Positions 34,506 through 47,200 of a stretch of 64,000 nt of DNA are shown here, piece after piece; positions within the stretch are counted from its first letter, which is position 1, and every line of letters begins with the position of its first letter. The notes under the pieces are model-generated. The model did not search any database. It worked only from the letters and a program-made list of their open reading frames with translations, and had not been told where the DNA came from. The stretch is from assembly GCA_028622995.1 (NCBI GenBank), contig JAJQJQ010000020.1, positions 3,720,001 through 3,784,000 on the forward strand, in the 5' to 3' direction. Source of the DNA: Panagrolaimus kolymaensis (Eukaryota > Nematoda > Chromadorea > Rhabditida > Panagrolaimidae). Both the position numbers and the translations under genes were made by a program.

Positions 34506-35986
34506 GATAAAATAATGAAATTTACCCCTGAAAATTAATAATAAAGATATGAATTTATTGTTCGCAAGTGTGGGATAAAATTCAATTTTTGTTTTGTGAC
34601 TTTTTAATTTTATTTCACTCAAGACAAAATCAAAAAATGATTTGGGAATTAATATGTCTCTTTTATTATTTTTGTAATTTTATTTTTCTTAAAAATCTTT
34701 GATCCATTTTTTAAAATTATTTTCGTTCTCATCGTTAGCTCCCTGCCGTAAAAGAAAGACACTAACGTTTTAAAAGTTGTTTACTTCCTTTTTCCATTCA
34801 CCTTTTCTTTCTCTTTTTCTGCGCGCCGAAATGACGATTTTGCTCATTATTATTTTTTAGTTTTTGCAAAAGCTTCTTCGTTTGAATTGGCACTTTCTCA
34901 CGAAGATTTCAACATTGTTGCAATATATTTTTCATCGTTTTCGATGAACAAGTCTTACCCTTTGGATGAAGGAAGATTTGAGCTATTTTTATTTCGTCTC
35001 ACCTGCAAGCAAATTAAAGGCAGCTCTTGCCCTGCCTTCTTTTCGACCAAAGATGGATCGCGCAAATAAACCAATTTTTTTTGCCGTTTTTTCATTTCAA
35101 TGAAAATGAAGTCATCAGAAACGGTGATGACTCTTCTCTTTCTTTTCTTTAATAAATTTGGTTAGTAATTATTATCTAAAATTTATATGTTCATATTTTT
35201 CTGTATCTTTATCTGTCTGTTGAATCGCTCCGCTATTATCATATCTGTTATTTATAATTAAAACACAGATTTAATTACCCAAGTTTGATGGCTCATCAAA
35301 TAAAGTAATTCCAATAAAACTTAATTGTCTGATCGAATCCCATACAATCGAGCTCGGTTGAATCAAGTCTATCAACTTAGGCCCCAATATAACATTTTTA
35401 AAATCGCTAGCTTTATTTGATGATTTAAGAATATTAAAAAGGAAGTTCATAAAACTTTTATTTATGTGTTTAAAAGAGAAAAACTATTTTATTATAGTTC
35501 ATTTGAAAAAAGATTGTTTTTAAATCTTGCATTACAGCATCCACTTTTTTTAATGAGTCCCGCAAAAATTTAATTTTAGTTGAATCTTTTATGAAACGTA
35601 AAATTTTACTCCATGTCAATCTTAGAATTTTTTTTCAGTACATTGATGCATCTTATCAATAAAAAAAAATATTGTAGTTGCAGCTTACGTAGAACAAAGC
35701 CTTTCTTTTCAATCTAAGCCCTTTGAATCTTCTTATCTAAAAGCTTCGTCATTTTTATTTTCTTGTGGTTAATGACTATCATAAAAAAGCTGAATTAATT
35801 GAGGTTAAATGTAAAAACAAAGAAAAATTTATGACCCTTGATAAAATTCCTCAGCATCTTTCTTCGCTATAATTTTTATTTAAATGTTTTTTTAACTTGT
35901 ATGTTTAATTCCACATTTTTAGGAAAATAGTGGCTTTAATTTTTTTGGAATTTTTTTTTTTGAATAAATATGATTTTCAATAAAAG
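34506..35986. other. Intergenic, possible lost upstream exons of the kinase
   Basis: About 1.5 kb between the MITE and the first kinase-like exon. A somewhat GC-richer patch at 34800-35110 is open in more than one frame on both strands but has no recognisable product. If the kinase region has a true first exon, it should lie here; I could not identify it. Confidence 0.3.
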
Positions 35987-36803
35987 AAGAAGTTTCCGAA
36001 CCATAATGCTCCTTCTGAAATAAAAAGCAATTATGAATGCTTATTTTATCTTGGAGGAAAGGATGATAGCAAAATATTTGTTGCTCGTGGTAAAAATGGT
36101 TCACTAAAAAATAATAAAGTGGTTATAAAAATTTTGGAAAAAACCCAATTTCGTCCTGGCATCTTTAATGAAGTTCATCTTTTTCATTTTCAATTTTTTA
36201 CATATTATATTTTCGATTTTTTATAGGTTTTTCAAAAATTGTTTGCTTTAAAACAACTCAACCATCCTCATGTTATTAAAATTTATAAAGTTTACAAAAA
36301 TGCGGTGAGTTTTAATCCATAAAAATTATGCTAATTATATTTGATGAATTTTAGGACACAATTGCCATTGTAATGGAATATGCCAAAAATGGAGATCTTC
36401 AAACTTATTTACATAATTTGACCCCAAATTCGCCAAATTGAAAAGTCCCAAATTTCCCCAATGCAACAACAAGCGCTCCAAATTCACCAATCAAAAAACT
36501 TTCAAGCGAAAGAGCTGAAGATTTTTTAAAGCAAATTATGTCAGGGCTTGAATATTTGAACTCTCAAAATGTTGTAACTCGAGATTTAACCTTTTCAAAT
36601 ATTTTATTGGATTCGTCCAATAATAATAAAATTATAAAAGTGGCAAGTTTTGGACTTGCAGAATTTGGTGGAAATTATTTTTTACCAATTGAAAAATCAA
36701 GAGATGGAGAAGAAAATTTTCGAGAGTTACTTGGCTTGCCTCCAATTGAACCTGTAATTTACCATGCACCATGGAACAACGAAACCAAAGCTGTGGTTTC
36801 GAA
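35987..36803 (+). pseudogene. Degenerate protein kinase domain with in-frame stop
   Basis: Exons 35987-36172, 36227-36304 and 36355-36803. The frame reads a kinase N-lobe (YECLFYLGGKDDSKIF, then VVIKILEKTQ), helix C and beta4 (LKQLNHPHVIKIYKVY), and hinge (IVMEYAKNGDLQTYLHNL). A TGA at 36439-36441 then interrupts the frame before the C-lobe resumes (EDFLKQIMSGLEYLNSQN). The glycine loop is not recognisable. HRDLKPEN has become TRDLTFSN, so the catalytic-loop lysine is gone, and DFG is SFG. The domain is therefore catalytically dead even without the stop. No start codon was found; the first exon begins at a plausible acceptor (AATAAAAG before 35987). The final donor at 36804 could splice in frame to the next kinase exon. 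Confidence 0.65.
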
Positions 36804-36856
36804 GTAAAAACATTGATATATAATTTTTGGTTGTCCATAATTTATTTTTTTTAAAG

Positions 36857-38057
36857 GATGGAATCAATTTCTTTTATTCCAAATGTTGTACGTCAGCGTT
36901 TTCGATTTGAGCAATTTCTTGGTCGAGGAACTTTTGGTGAAGTTCAATTAGCGTTCAATCTTAAAACTAACAAAATAGTAGCAATTAGAATTATTGACAA
37001 AACTCTTGTTACATCTTTGATGGTTTGTTAATTTTTTTTCATAACATTTTAAATCAATTTCTTCTGACCCGAGCAATTTTTATAGATTGAAAGCGAACAA
37101 AATATTTTAAAATTCCTTGATCATCCAAATATTATTAAACTTTATGAAATTATTGATCATGAAGTAAGTTTTTAAAATTTTACTATCCAACAAAAAAGGA
37201 GGGTTTCGTAGATATATTTACTTTTTAAACTTTAGTTTATTTTTTTTGCAAGAAAAAATCTTTGAAAAAAAAATATTCTTTTATTTTACATATTTTAGAC
37301 TAGGCTTTATTTCGTCATGGAATATGGCGAAGGTGGAGATCTTGCAACATTAATGAAAAATGAAGGAAAATTCCCACAAATAAAAGCTAAAAAATATTTC
37401 AATCAAATTGTTTGTGGTGTCGAATATTTGCACAAAACCAATATGGCTCATGGTGATTTGAAACTTGAAAACATTTTGCTTGATTCTAAAGACAATATTA
37501 AACTTGTTGATTTTGGACTTTTAAAATTCTTTAAACAAGGTAAAAATTAAAGAATTTTATATTTTTTTTCTGCGTTTATTCCTGTTTTGAGGATTTTATA
37601 ATTACTTTGTTGTTATAGATGAAATGCTTCAAACAATTTTTTGTTCTCCAAATTATTTATCTCCTGAAAAACTTAGTCGAGCTAAATATGATGATGAAAC
37701 AAAAACAGATATTTGGTCAATGGGAATTATTTTTTATCTTTTATTTACGAGAGAATTTCCATTCAATACAAATGTTAGTAAAAGCCATTAATTTTTTTTA
37801 ACCATTAATTTTTTTTGCAGGATGAGATTTTAAAATGCGAATACCAAGTACCTGCGGAAATTGCTAAATATCGAATCATTATTGAAAGTATGCTTGTATC
37901 AAACCCAAGTGCCCGTTTTGCTATTAAATCAATCAAGTATGATTTATATTTCTTCTTAATTTTTTACTTTATTTATCATGGAAACTTTCAGGGCATTGTG
38001 TTATTTAAATTTTTGATGAGGCATTTTATATTTTGCAGAATGATAATATTTGGATAA
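36857..38057 (+). CDS. CAMK/SNF1-like kinase domain, probably weak or dead
   Basis: Six or seven exons: from 36857 (ATG at 36858) to 37022, 37086-37163, 37299-37539, 37619-37770, about 37822-37937, and a short end at 38040-38057. Domain order: glycine loop FLGRGTFGEVQLAF, helix C (IESEQNILKFLDHPNIIKLY), hinge FVMEYGEGGDLATLM, catalytic loop HGDLKLENILL, DFG intact (VDFGLLKF), SPNYLSPEK as the APE equivalent, and DIWSMGIIFYLLFTREFPF. Deviations: the VAIK lysine is arginine (IVAIRIIDK), and HRD is HGD. The overall pattern fits SNF1/AMPK/MELK-like CAMK kinases. It ends soon after RFAIKSIK; a one-base shift at the last splice would instead give NDNIWI, the usual helix, hinting at a recent frameshift or mis-modelled splice. 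May be the second domain of the preceding gene. Confidence 0.65.
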
Positions 38058-38329
38058 CATTTATTTTTTTATTGTATTAAAATAAATTTTTGTACTTTGA
38101 AAAAAAAAGCTACAAAATGACGAAACATAAAGACGCAAAAACGGTATGAAAATCATCAGAACAATTGAGTACAGTTATACACACGTAAAAATAAATATTA
38201 AACAAATTTTTTGTTGAGGAATAATATTTGGAGTTGAATCCTTCGAGAAAATTTTAAACTAAAATAAAATATACTTTTTTATAGCATTGCGTGAATATTG
38301 ATAAAGCTCATAAATTATAAAATTCGTAA

Positions 38330-40441
38330 ATGAGAAAGAAAAAAGTTTCATTTCATTCAACTATGTGGTTGCCATCCCTCGCAAATCATGATTGTCGTGT
38401 GTATCAAGGATTAATTTTCAAGCTTGAACAAAGTTTGAATGCCGCAATCAATAATAAACAAAAGAAAACATTGCTTTTAAATTTTTCAAAAAATTATTTA
38501 ATGCCAAAAGAATTATGGCAAATGCTAAAAAAGTATGTAATGCTTTTAGTTTTTATCTATCAAATTTTTCTAATAAAATTTATCAATAATTAATTTATTT
38601 GTTTTTTTTAGTTTGGATGAATTAAGTTTCTTTGAAATCCAATTGAAACCCGTTAACAATCCAGAATATCATTATTTTTTTGAATGGACTACCAAAACTG
38701 TTAGTGAATTGCCTCTATTTTCCAAAGTATATATAAAAATTAATTTTTTTTAGAAGTTTCTTGAATCTCAAAATATATCTCCTATTCATCAAGGCCCTTC
38801 TTTAGCGTATTTGTTCAGTAAATTAATTACTAAAGATGAATTTTGTTTCGAAGATTTAAAATATCCAAATAGCAAATTGGATGAAAGTTTTATGAAGTTT
38901 GAAGAAATTTCTTGTGAGTTTTATATATTCGCATTTTTTTAAACTCAAAATTATCAAAAACTATTTTTTTAGCTAGTTTCCCTTCAGGAAAATTAGTGAA
39001 AGAATTTGAAAAAATGAAACATTTATTCCTCGAAATTAAATCAAATGAAAATGAGTCAGGAAAATGGTTTAAAAGTTTGCAAAAAGTGGGAGATCATGCA
39101 TTCCTGAAAAATAATGTTGAATTTCGATTGGGTGAAAATTTGAGTGATCAAAATTTATGGAAACTTTATATTAATTATTTAAAAGTTGCTGAACCTCAAT
39201 TAATGTTACACACATATTCCAAATATTGTCGCCTTTTTTTGAGTGATATCGAAATGAAAAAAGAATATATGAAAGCTACAAATGAAAATGATTTGGTTGT
39301 TGGATTAGAATGGAACAATTTATTTGAATTTGAAAAACTATTTAATAAAAAAATTGTTAATGAAACTCAAGAATTTTATGAATCAATTTCAGCATATCGA
39401 AAAGAAAAAATTATGCCTGATTTGGATTTAAGAAATGTTTTATCAAATAATTTAAAAAACCAAGATTTTGGATTTCCTAAACCAATAATTCGATATATTC
39501 TCACAAAAGCAGAGGATTCGCTTTTAACAAAGTTTCATCAAAGCTGTAAATATTTTTATATTCAAAAACCTAAACTTATTTGTTATCGTTTGGTTATTGA
39601 TTGCAATAGTTCCACTAAAACAGAATTTATTGAAAATTCTTTAGCAACAGGAAATTTGCTTCTCTTCAAATTGCATGTTTCCATTTCCATTTCTTTGAAA
39701 ATCAAATTCTCATCATTTACACCACAAGCATCTTTCATATCTCAAATAATTCAACAAAATATTTTTCGATGCACTGCAAAATATATTCACTTTTCTGGTG
39801 TTCAAATTTCAGAAAAAGATTTCGATTTTTTAGTGGAACATGGAAACATTGAAGTTGTATTTTTTGAGCAAAGTGCAGTTTCAAAAACCACCAATTTGGA
39901 TGGAAAATATTTGCCTGTTGAGCAAATTTTAGCAAAATTACCTAATCTTAAATCTTTTACGTAAGTACATAGTTTGCTTTAACAAAGTATATAAAAAAGT
40001 CCATTAAATTGTACCTACTTTTGTCAAAAAATTGTATTTTCTTCAATTTTGGAATTTAAAATAATAAAAATATATTTCAGAAGCGACTTCAATTATTATA
40101 CACCAAAATCAGCTGAAATTCTTGCAAATTTAAATTTTAAAAACAAATTCTTAAAGTTTGATATTTTTGTTCCCAGCAATTTTAATTCAGATAATTATGG
40201 CGAATTTTTAAAAGTAATAATCTAAACTTTTTGAAAAGTTTTTTTAATTTCATTTTCATTTTCATTTTTTTCCTTTTTCCAGAAAAATGCAGCTCCATAT
40301 TCCAAATTTTCATTGACTTTTCCTCGAAATGTTGATGAAAATGTAATTTCGCAATTTGAACAAATAATACATAATTTTATTTCAAACTGGAATCATCCAT
40401 ATGGCAAGCCTGAAGTTACAGTTACAGTGGGACCACTATAA
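38330..40441 (+). CDS. HAT-repeat/F-box-like protein, intact paralogue
   Basis: Six exons join in frame: 38330-38532, 38612-38726, 38754-38913, 38973-39960, 40081-40213 and 40283-40441, about 585 residues. Features in order: an N-terminal helical part (MPKELWQMLKN); HAT/half-a-TPR-like helices (LWKLYINYLKVAEPQ, MLHTYSKYCRLFLSD); an F-box-like segment (FGFPKPIIRYIL, FHQSCKYFYIQKPKLICYRL); and a C-terminal domain (KYIHFSGVQISEKDFDFLVE, then LPVEQILAKLPNLKSFT) also present at the ends of the genes at 8.2 and 11.9 kb. The intron positions near the 3' end match those of the 8.2-kb gene. If the F-box is real it would recruit Skp1/cullin; this is inference. The last exon ends VTVTVGPL. Confidence 0.8.
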
Positions 40442-40900
40442 AGTTGAAAAAATTGTTAATCCAAAAACTTTTCTTTCTTCGCTGGTTTGCGTTTTTGTTA
40501 ATTTTTGTTTGTAGAAATTTTACAATAGAAAAGAATAAATTTTTTTTTTTACCTTTTTTCCTTTATCAATCACTTTAATTTTGTTAAAGAAAGGAAAATA
40601 CAGAGAAAGACAACCAAATTTTTTTTTGTCTATCTTGTTATTAAATTTTAACAATAATATCAATTTTTTTCTCGCCTACAATATTTCAATTCAACAGAGA
40701 CAGGAAAAAGAAAAAACAAAGATAAGAAACCCAAAAAATTGCAAATAAAATCAAACCTCCCACATGTTTAAAGTTCTCAACCTCTGCATATTTGTAAGCA
40801 AAAAAAATACAGATACAATTAATTTGAAATTTTTTTCAAAAAATGAGTAAAAGATTTTTTTATTGAAAAACAAATTTCTAATTTTTTGTTCATATAAAAG

Positions 40901-41229
40901 CGATTGATTTTGGTGAAGTTGAGAAACCCAACGATGGAAGTTGTAAAACTATGGGTGAATGCAGTGGCAATGTACTTGATGAATGCCCTGGAGATTTAAA
41001 AGTGGTTAAAAATGGTAAAACCGTTCAATGTGATAGCGCATGCACCAAATATCAAACTGATGAAACATGTTGCCGAGGAGCTTATAATACACTGGAAACT
41101 TGTCCACCAACAGATAAAATTAAATTTTTTAAAGATAAATGCCCTAATTCCTATGCATATGCTTATGATGATAAGGCTGCTCTTGTAACATGCGATAAAA
41201 GAACCGATTACACTGTAATCTTTTGTTAA
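40901..41229 (+). CDS. Thaumatin-like protein, C-terminal part only
   Basis: A frame open from 40882 to the TAA at 41227-41229. After a plausible acceptor at 40899-40900 it reads IDFGEVEKPNDGSCKTMGEC, then CPGDLKVVKNGKTVQCDSAC, CCRGAYNTLETCP, CPNSYAYAYDDKAALVTC and DYTVIFC. These are the cysteine-bearing second half of thaumatin/PR-5 domains, which nematodes carry as secreted defence-associated proteins. The first half (normally about 120-130 residues with the acidic cleft) is not found upstream. An ATG at 40764 followed by MFKVLNLCIF and a GTAAGC donor looks like the beginning of a signal peptide but is in the wrong phase for the acceptor at 40900. So this is a partial gene or pseudogene, or exons are missing from this assembly. 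Confidence 0.7.
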
Positions 41230-44200
41230 TTAACTTTTTATTTTTTGTATAAATTTAAATGTCTTTAATTTTTTTAAACATTTATTTGTATTTTAAAAAT
41301 TATGTTTTAAATAAAATCAATATTGCATCAAAGAGACTTATTTATGTATAAAAACAGACACAAACATTTATCAATCTTAAAAATATGAAGTGTATTATTA
41401 TTATTTTTTTAATTTCATAGTCATAATGGTTTTTATTTTAAAAAGCATTTATTTAAACAACGAATTAATTCTTTAAAACTATACACCTTTTTATTTGCAA
41501 ATTTATTTGAGTTTTTATCAATTTATATCTGTTTTTTTGTTGTTAAATTGTTTGAGTATAAAAAAAGTCTAAAAAACATTTCGAAGCTTAAATTAAAAAA
41601 ATAACTAACTAACCTATTTTAAAAACAAACCTGATTATTTATAGGCCAAAATAATTTTACCAAAAAGTAGTGACAGTTGTTTGGTATTTAGTTTCAAAAT
41701 CATCTTTAATTATTTTTTTTACATTTCTTAAATAAAATCCTCCCTGTGAATAACTTTTGTAATAAAAGAATTTTTTAAATTATGTTAATTTTGAATTTAT
41801 AACACATCTCATATTTTTGCTCGTGTTTTTCTTTATTTATTCATTGACTCTCTTATTTCTGCAAAAATAATAAAAGCATCATCAACAACATTAGCCTTAA
41901 TAAACGCTTCCGTTTTTTGTTTTTACTGAAAGAAAAAACTTGCAAAATCCTATCTTTTTGCTACTCATTTTGCTTATTTCTTTTTTGCCTATTTTATTTT
42001 ATCTTCTCATTTTGCATTTGTGTTAATTTATTTTTTACTCTTTTTTTTATTCTTTCGCTTAAAAAAGAGCTTAAATTAAAAGGTTTCCTTTTCTTTTCTT
42101 TTTTATATAAAATTTTTTGACTTTAAGAAACATGAAAGGCAACAAAAAAAATGAATGTGGTGTTTCAAACTTTTTCATTTTTTTGGTTGTTAGAAATGGT
42201 AAGAGGAAAAGAAAGATGACATCAATGACGTGATTTTTTACATAGCTAATATGACTTTTTAGCCATCGGGATTGCTCCCTTCTCTCTCGGTCTCTCTCTT
42301 CATTTGGGAATTTATTTTTACTAAACGAAGAAAAAAAATTCAAGCATGAAAAAAAGAAAAAAGCAAAACGATTTCATTGAACTCTTTTTTTTCAAGCTTT
42401 TTTAAAACGGGGCTTTTAATTTGTCCATGATAATGATGATGAAATGGAATAAACATGTTTGTTTTAATTTAGATTTTGGTTTATTTATTGAAAATAGAAA
42501 GCATGAACAAATACCGAATAGCAGACTTCCAAAAAAAAATGAATAAAATAAAAAAGGGCAAATAAATATTGTATGTTTAATTTGTGTGTGTCTGTGGAAA
42601 ATGAAACTCAAAAAAGTCATTAAATAATTATTCATTAGCAAAACACAGGAAAAGAAAGAAAATCCCACAAGAAAACGGAAAAATCATAACATAATTTTTG
42701 GATTTGTTTGTTTGCTTTGATTTGGATTATTTGGAAAATCACGTAAAACTTCTTTCACCTTTTTTTTTGTGCATCACAAATTCCAAACATTGATATTGAA
42801 ACAATGAAGAAGACCTTTGACTTTTTTTAAATGACTAACAAATTAAGACTCGATATTAATCAAGAAATAATGAGATTGTTTATGGAAAAACAATCTTCAA
42901 AAAATTCTTTTTAATTACAAACATCTTAGCTAAACAATTTTTCTTTTTTTGATAGTTTCGAAATTTTATGTTACTTTTCTGCGGCTTTTGCCTTTTAAAT
43001 CTGCTATTTTGCAAAAGCAATTTTCATTATAAATATTCAATAAGCCTCTAAAATTTATTAACGCCATTTGTAAAAAATTAATTTTTAAATTTCATTACTT
43101 AATTTTTGCAACAATTTCCATGAAAGTGCTTTTTTTCTTTTTATCCTTTTTATTCATTTACCAAAACACAAAAATCATATTCTTTTTATTTAAAGTAACT
43201 AATATCTTTTTTTGAAATAAAAGCTTCTATTTAAAAAAAATCCCTAATATTTGCAAATTCTAAAAATGCAAAAGGCAAACTTTTAAGAGAAAAAAAAAAT
43301 TTTTCATTGAAAAAAAGAAGGAAGAAAAAAATAAACTCGAGCATTTACGTCTTTAAACTGTCATTTAATCTTTTTCTTTTTTTCCATTATTTTTATTTTT
43401 ATTTTTTTGCCACAAGAAAAAAAAAAGTTTTAAAAAAAGCATTATCCATTTTAGATTTTTTTTTCTTCTTCTTCTGACCTCATCGGATGTGTGCCGTAGT
43501 CGTTAGATTTTTTTTCCTCCTCATTTTCTTAAATGTTTAAAGTTAGTTGTTTCCTTATTCTTTCTATTTTTTCTCTTTTGTTTTTTTGATGTTTCATTTT
43601 TTCCCCTCATTTTTAGCCTCGGCTGCAACTTTGACAAAAAAAAAAAGAATCAAAAAACAGACGACACGGGGTTTCCTATTTTTTTCCAAGTTGAAACTTT
43701 TTTTTTATTTCATGTCTAAAAAAGTTTTTTTGTTGCTACTTTTTTTAGGAAAAAAGTATTTAAAAAAAGCTATCACGAAAAGAAATTTGTGTCATTGGAA
43801 AGGCAAATGCGAAGTTTCAAAAAAAAACTTTTTTTTTTTTGCTTTTGTGGCATGGATGACGCGAGCTTTTTAAAAGCAGCCGTGACCAAACTTGCTTGCT
43901 TGAAATTATTGGAGTTTCTTTCCGCTTGACTTATGTTTTTTGCTTTATTTTTTTTTCCTGCATTTAAAAAGTTTGTAAACTTATGTACTTTTTTTGATTT
44001 AAAACTTAAAAAGAAAGTTTAGAACTAAAAAAGTTATTTCATTCAAATTTGAAATAAAAAAGATGATAAAAGACTTTTGTTTATTTTTTAGTTTCAAAAA
44101 AGCGTAGGCAAAAAAAGAAGAAAAAAGTGACAACAGAAACGAGAGCGGCAAAAGCAAAGAGGAGTGGTTTTAAAAAAACAAAAGCATTTTTTTAAAGTTT

Positions 44201-47200
44201 CTTTTTTTAAGTATTAAAAATAAAAATGAAATAAATTGTTGTTGATTGTTTTCAATCTATTTTTATTTTTTTGTTTTTAATAGTAAATGTCGTTGTTTGT
44301 AAATGTGGCAACAACGTAAAAACAAGCTTTCTTGTTTTTTTGTAAATAAAAAAATATGGCGAAAAAAATAAAAACTCTAAACTTAAAAGTGCACGTAGGC
44401 TCTTTGTCATGTTTGTTATTGTTTGCTTGATATGGCACATTAGTATTTTTTTTTTTTATCAAGTTCAACAAAAATTTTATGAAAAAAAAGTTAAATAAGA
44501 AAGAATTCTTTCCATTTCGTTGACACTTTAGCTCTTTTTTTCTTTTATTTTATGTGTAATAATTCTAATTTGTAGTTTATTAAAAACAATTTAATTTGAG
44601 TTTTGCTTTTTCAGCCGTATATTTTTTAAATAAGTTATCAAAAAAAATTTTGGGCTTCAACTCTTTTTTAACTTTTTAAATTTTTTTTAGAAAAAACATT
44701 TATGTAAGCGGAAAAAATAATTAAAGTAAAACTTTTATTTACTATTTTTTTTATTATAAAATTGCAACTTTCTTTATTTTCTCCTTATGATAATTATGAA
44801 TCATATACATACATAGCCTTTTCTTTTTATTTTTTATAAAGTAAGACTTCCCATGCACTCATATAGTTGTACAGTGTAGTAAAATATTAATTTTAGTGTT
44901 TTTCTTTATATTTTTATAATTTTGAAAATCTGTACTTTAAGAATTGTTTGTATTCAATGAATGTGTGGTTGTTAAGTAAAAAAAAGATACATTCTCAAAA
45001 AGTTAAAAAGTAAGTATAACAAAGTAAATTATGCTTTATCTAAAAAAAACCATGTCTCATGAGGATTTTTATTTCAAAAATAACAAATAATTATTATTTT
45101 ATTTATTGATGCTAATTCTGTGAAAAGAAGAAATATGTATAAAAAAAGCTTTGTGATACGGTATTTTTTTTGAAAATCGTGTACTTTCTAAGATTATGTG
45201 ATTATGGTATTATTTGTTTATTTTCGTAGTGAAATTTATATTGTTTGATGACGAAAATCTTATAAGGCTACACTCATAGTTCAGTATTTTGAAAATCTGA
45301 TATTTCTGTGCCCTGAAAAAAATTGTCGCCTCTCTTACTCTTAGGCTTTCATTTATTTAAAAAATTTAGGGGATTCGGAATTCGGATTAGCCATCATCAT
45401 TTCCTTATTCTTTTTCATTTTTTATTTTTATAAAACAATTTTATTTATTTTAAGCTTTAATTTTTCTCAGGCCTCATATTTTTTATTTTTAATTCCACCA
45501 TGACTAAAGATTAGTAATTATTGGATGATTTTTCTTGTTCAACAACTTTCGTATTAGTATGCCAGCATGCGTCAATAACCCATTTGAATGGTTTTTTGTA
45601 TTCTTTTTTTCCAGCTTCATCATAATCAAAATTTTTAAAAATAAAAACAAAAATTCTTTTAATAATCTCGTGTGTTTATTTATTACATTTTTTTTCCGGT
45701 CGCATAACACAACACTCTTTTTCTTTCTCAAATGGAGAGATTTATTTTAAAGTTTATTTTTTATTTTTATTTTTAAAAACATTGATCATGTTTATTTCCG
45801 GAGAAAACTAAATCCTTTTTTTTATATTAAAAAAACTTTTTCTCAAAATAATTCTCACAGAAAAAAATGTTGCCATTTTTATTTCCATATTCCTTTAGCC
45901 GCATTCACATGAAACCCCAAGAAGCTAAAAAAAAGTGTGTTCAAACGCGTTATAAAAAAAATAGAAACCAAATAAAAACCACATCGTTTAAAAATAAAAT
46001 CTTGATCAATGACAAATTCATTTCTTTCTTTTTTTTGTTGTTGTTGTAATTTTTTGACCTTGCACTTTAAAAACTGAGATGATTTAAAAAAGATTTTTTT
46101 ACATTCATTTTTTGCTACAAAATAAACATAATTTGTCAAACATTTTTTTTATTTTTCCATGTTTCCACGTTTTTCCAAAGATTAACTTGCTACACTATTA
46201 TTTCATTTATTCTTATGAGGAAGTTTTTTTCCTTTTTCCAAAATCGTCAATGTTATTTATATTTATTTCTTCTTCTTTAAATCTCTTAAAAAAGGTCATG
46301 GTTATTATTATTTGTTTACTAGAAGAAGATTACTTCTTTTTTTAAGTTTTTGTTTTATTGTGGCTCCACTCCAAATTCCTACAAAAATAAAACTTTTACT
46401 CCAATATCACTGTAGTTATTTTTATGATTGTTGGATTTTCTTCCATTTTTCTTCTTTAGCTATCGTTATGAGATGCATTCATAATTACAATATTTCTAAT
46501 TTTTCCAGTAATATTTTCCCAAAAGTTTGCAACAATAAAAGCTAATAATTTTACTTTTATTCTATTTTTAAAATGTTAGTTGTAATCTGGATTTTAGCAA
46601 TGCAAATTTTTTTTTTGTACAATTTAGCGAAAATGATGTTGGAAAAAAGGCGTTTTAAAAAAATGGGTGCAGCAAAAATAAGCTTCCAATTCCATGCCCC
46701 AAATATTTGTGAGTATATTTAAAACTACATACAAAAATATTTTTTGTTTTGTTTTGATCTCTGTCAACAAAAGTTGGAGTTCTTTGAATTTTTTGACTGT
46801 ACTTTAAATGTTTTCTAATTTTCTTATTTTTAATTTATCTATAATCAAAAAAAACCAAAATAAAAGCTAAAAAAAGGGTCCCAAATACGGATCTAAACTA
46901 TTTACTCACTTCGCCCATCCAAAAAAATTTATGGAATTTTTTTTATCTTAATTTTTTTTTCTTCATTGACGTTCATAAACGTGGGTCACATTGCTTTATT
47001 GCAGTGTAGCTTCGTGTTTTCTTGCTTGTTGCTTGATTCCATCTTCTTTTTTTTATTATCTAAAACCATCCATCCATCCATCTATTATTGTAAATAATCA
47101 TTCCATTCTCTTTTATTTTTTCTTTTATTAGAGAATAAAGAAAAAAATAAAGTAGTGAACTTTAATGAATCATTTTTAGATTTTTATTCGTCCTTCTTTT

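Noticed and set aside
34800..35110. GC-richer patch open on both strands
   Set aside because: Frames give short unrelated peptides, a signal-like start is broken by a stop, and no family is recognised; not enough to call a gene.
35320..35360. tRNA B-box-like word (GATCGAATCCCA)
   Set aside because: No matching A box, stems or anticodon arm nearby; no tRNA found in the window by eye.
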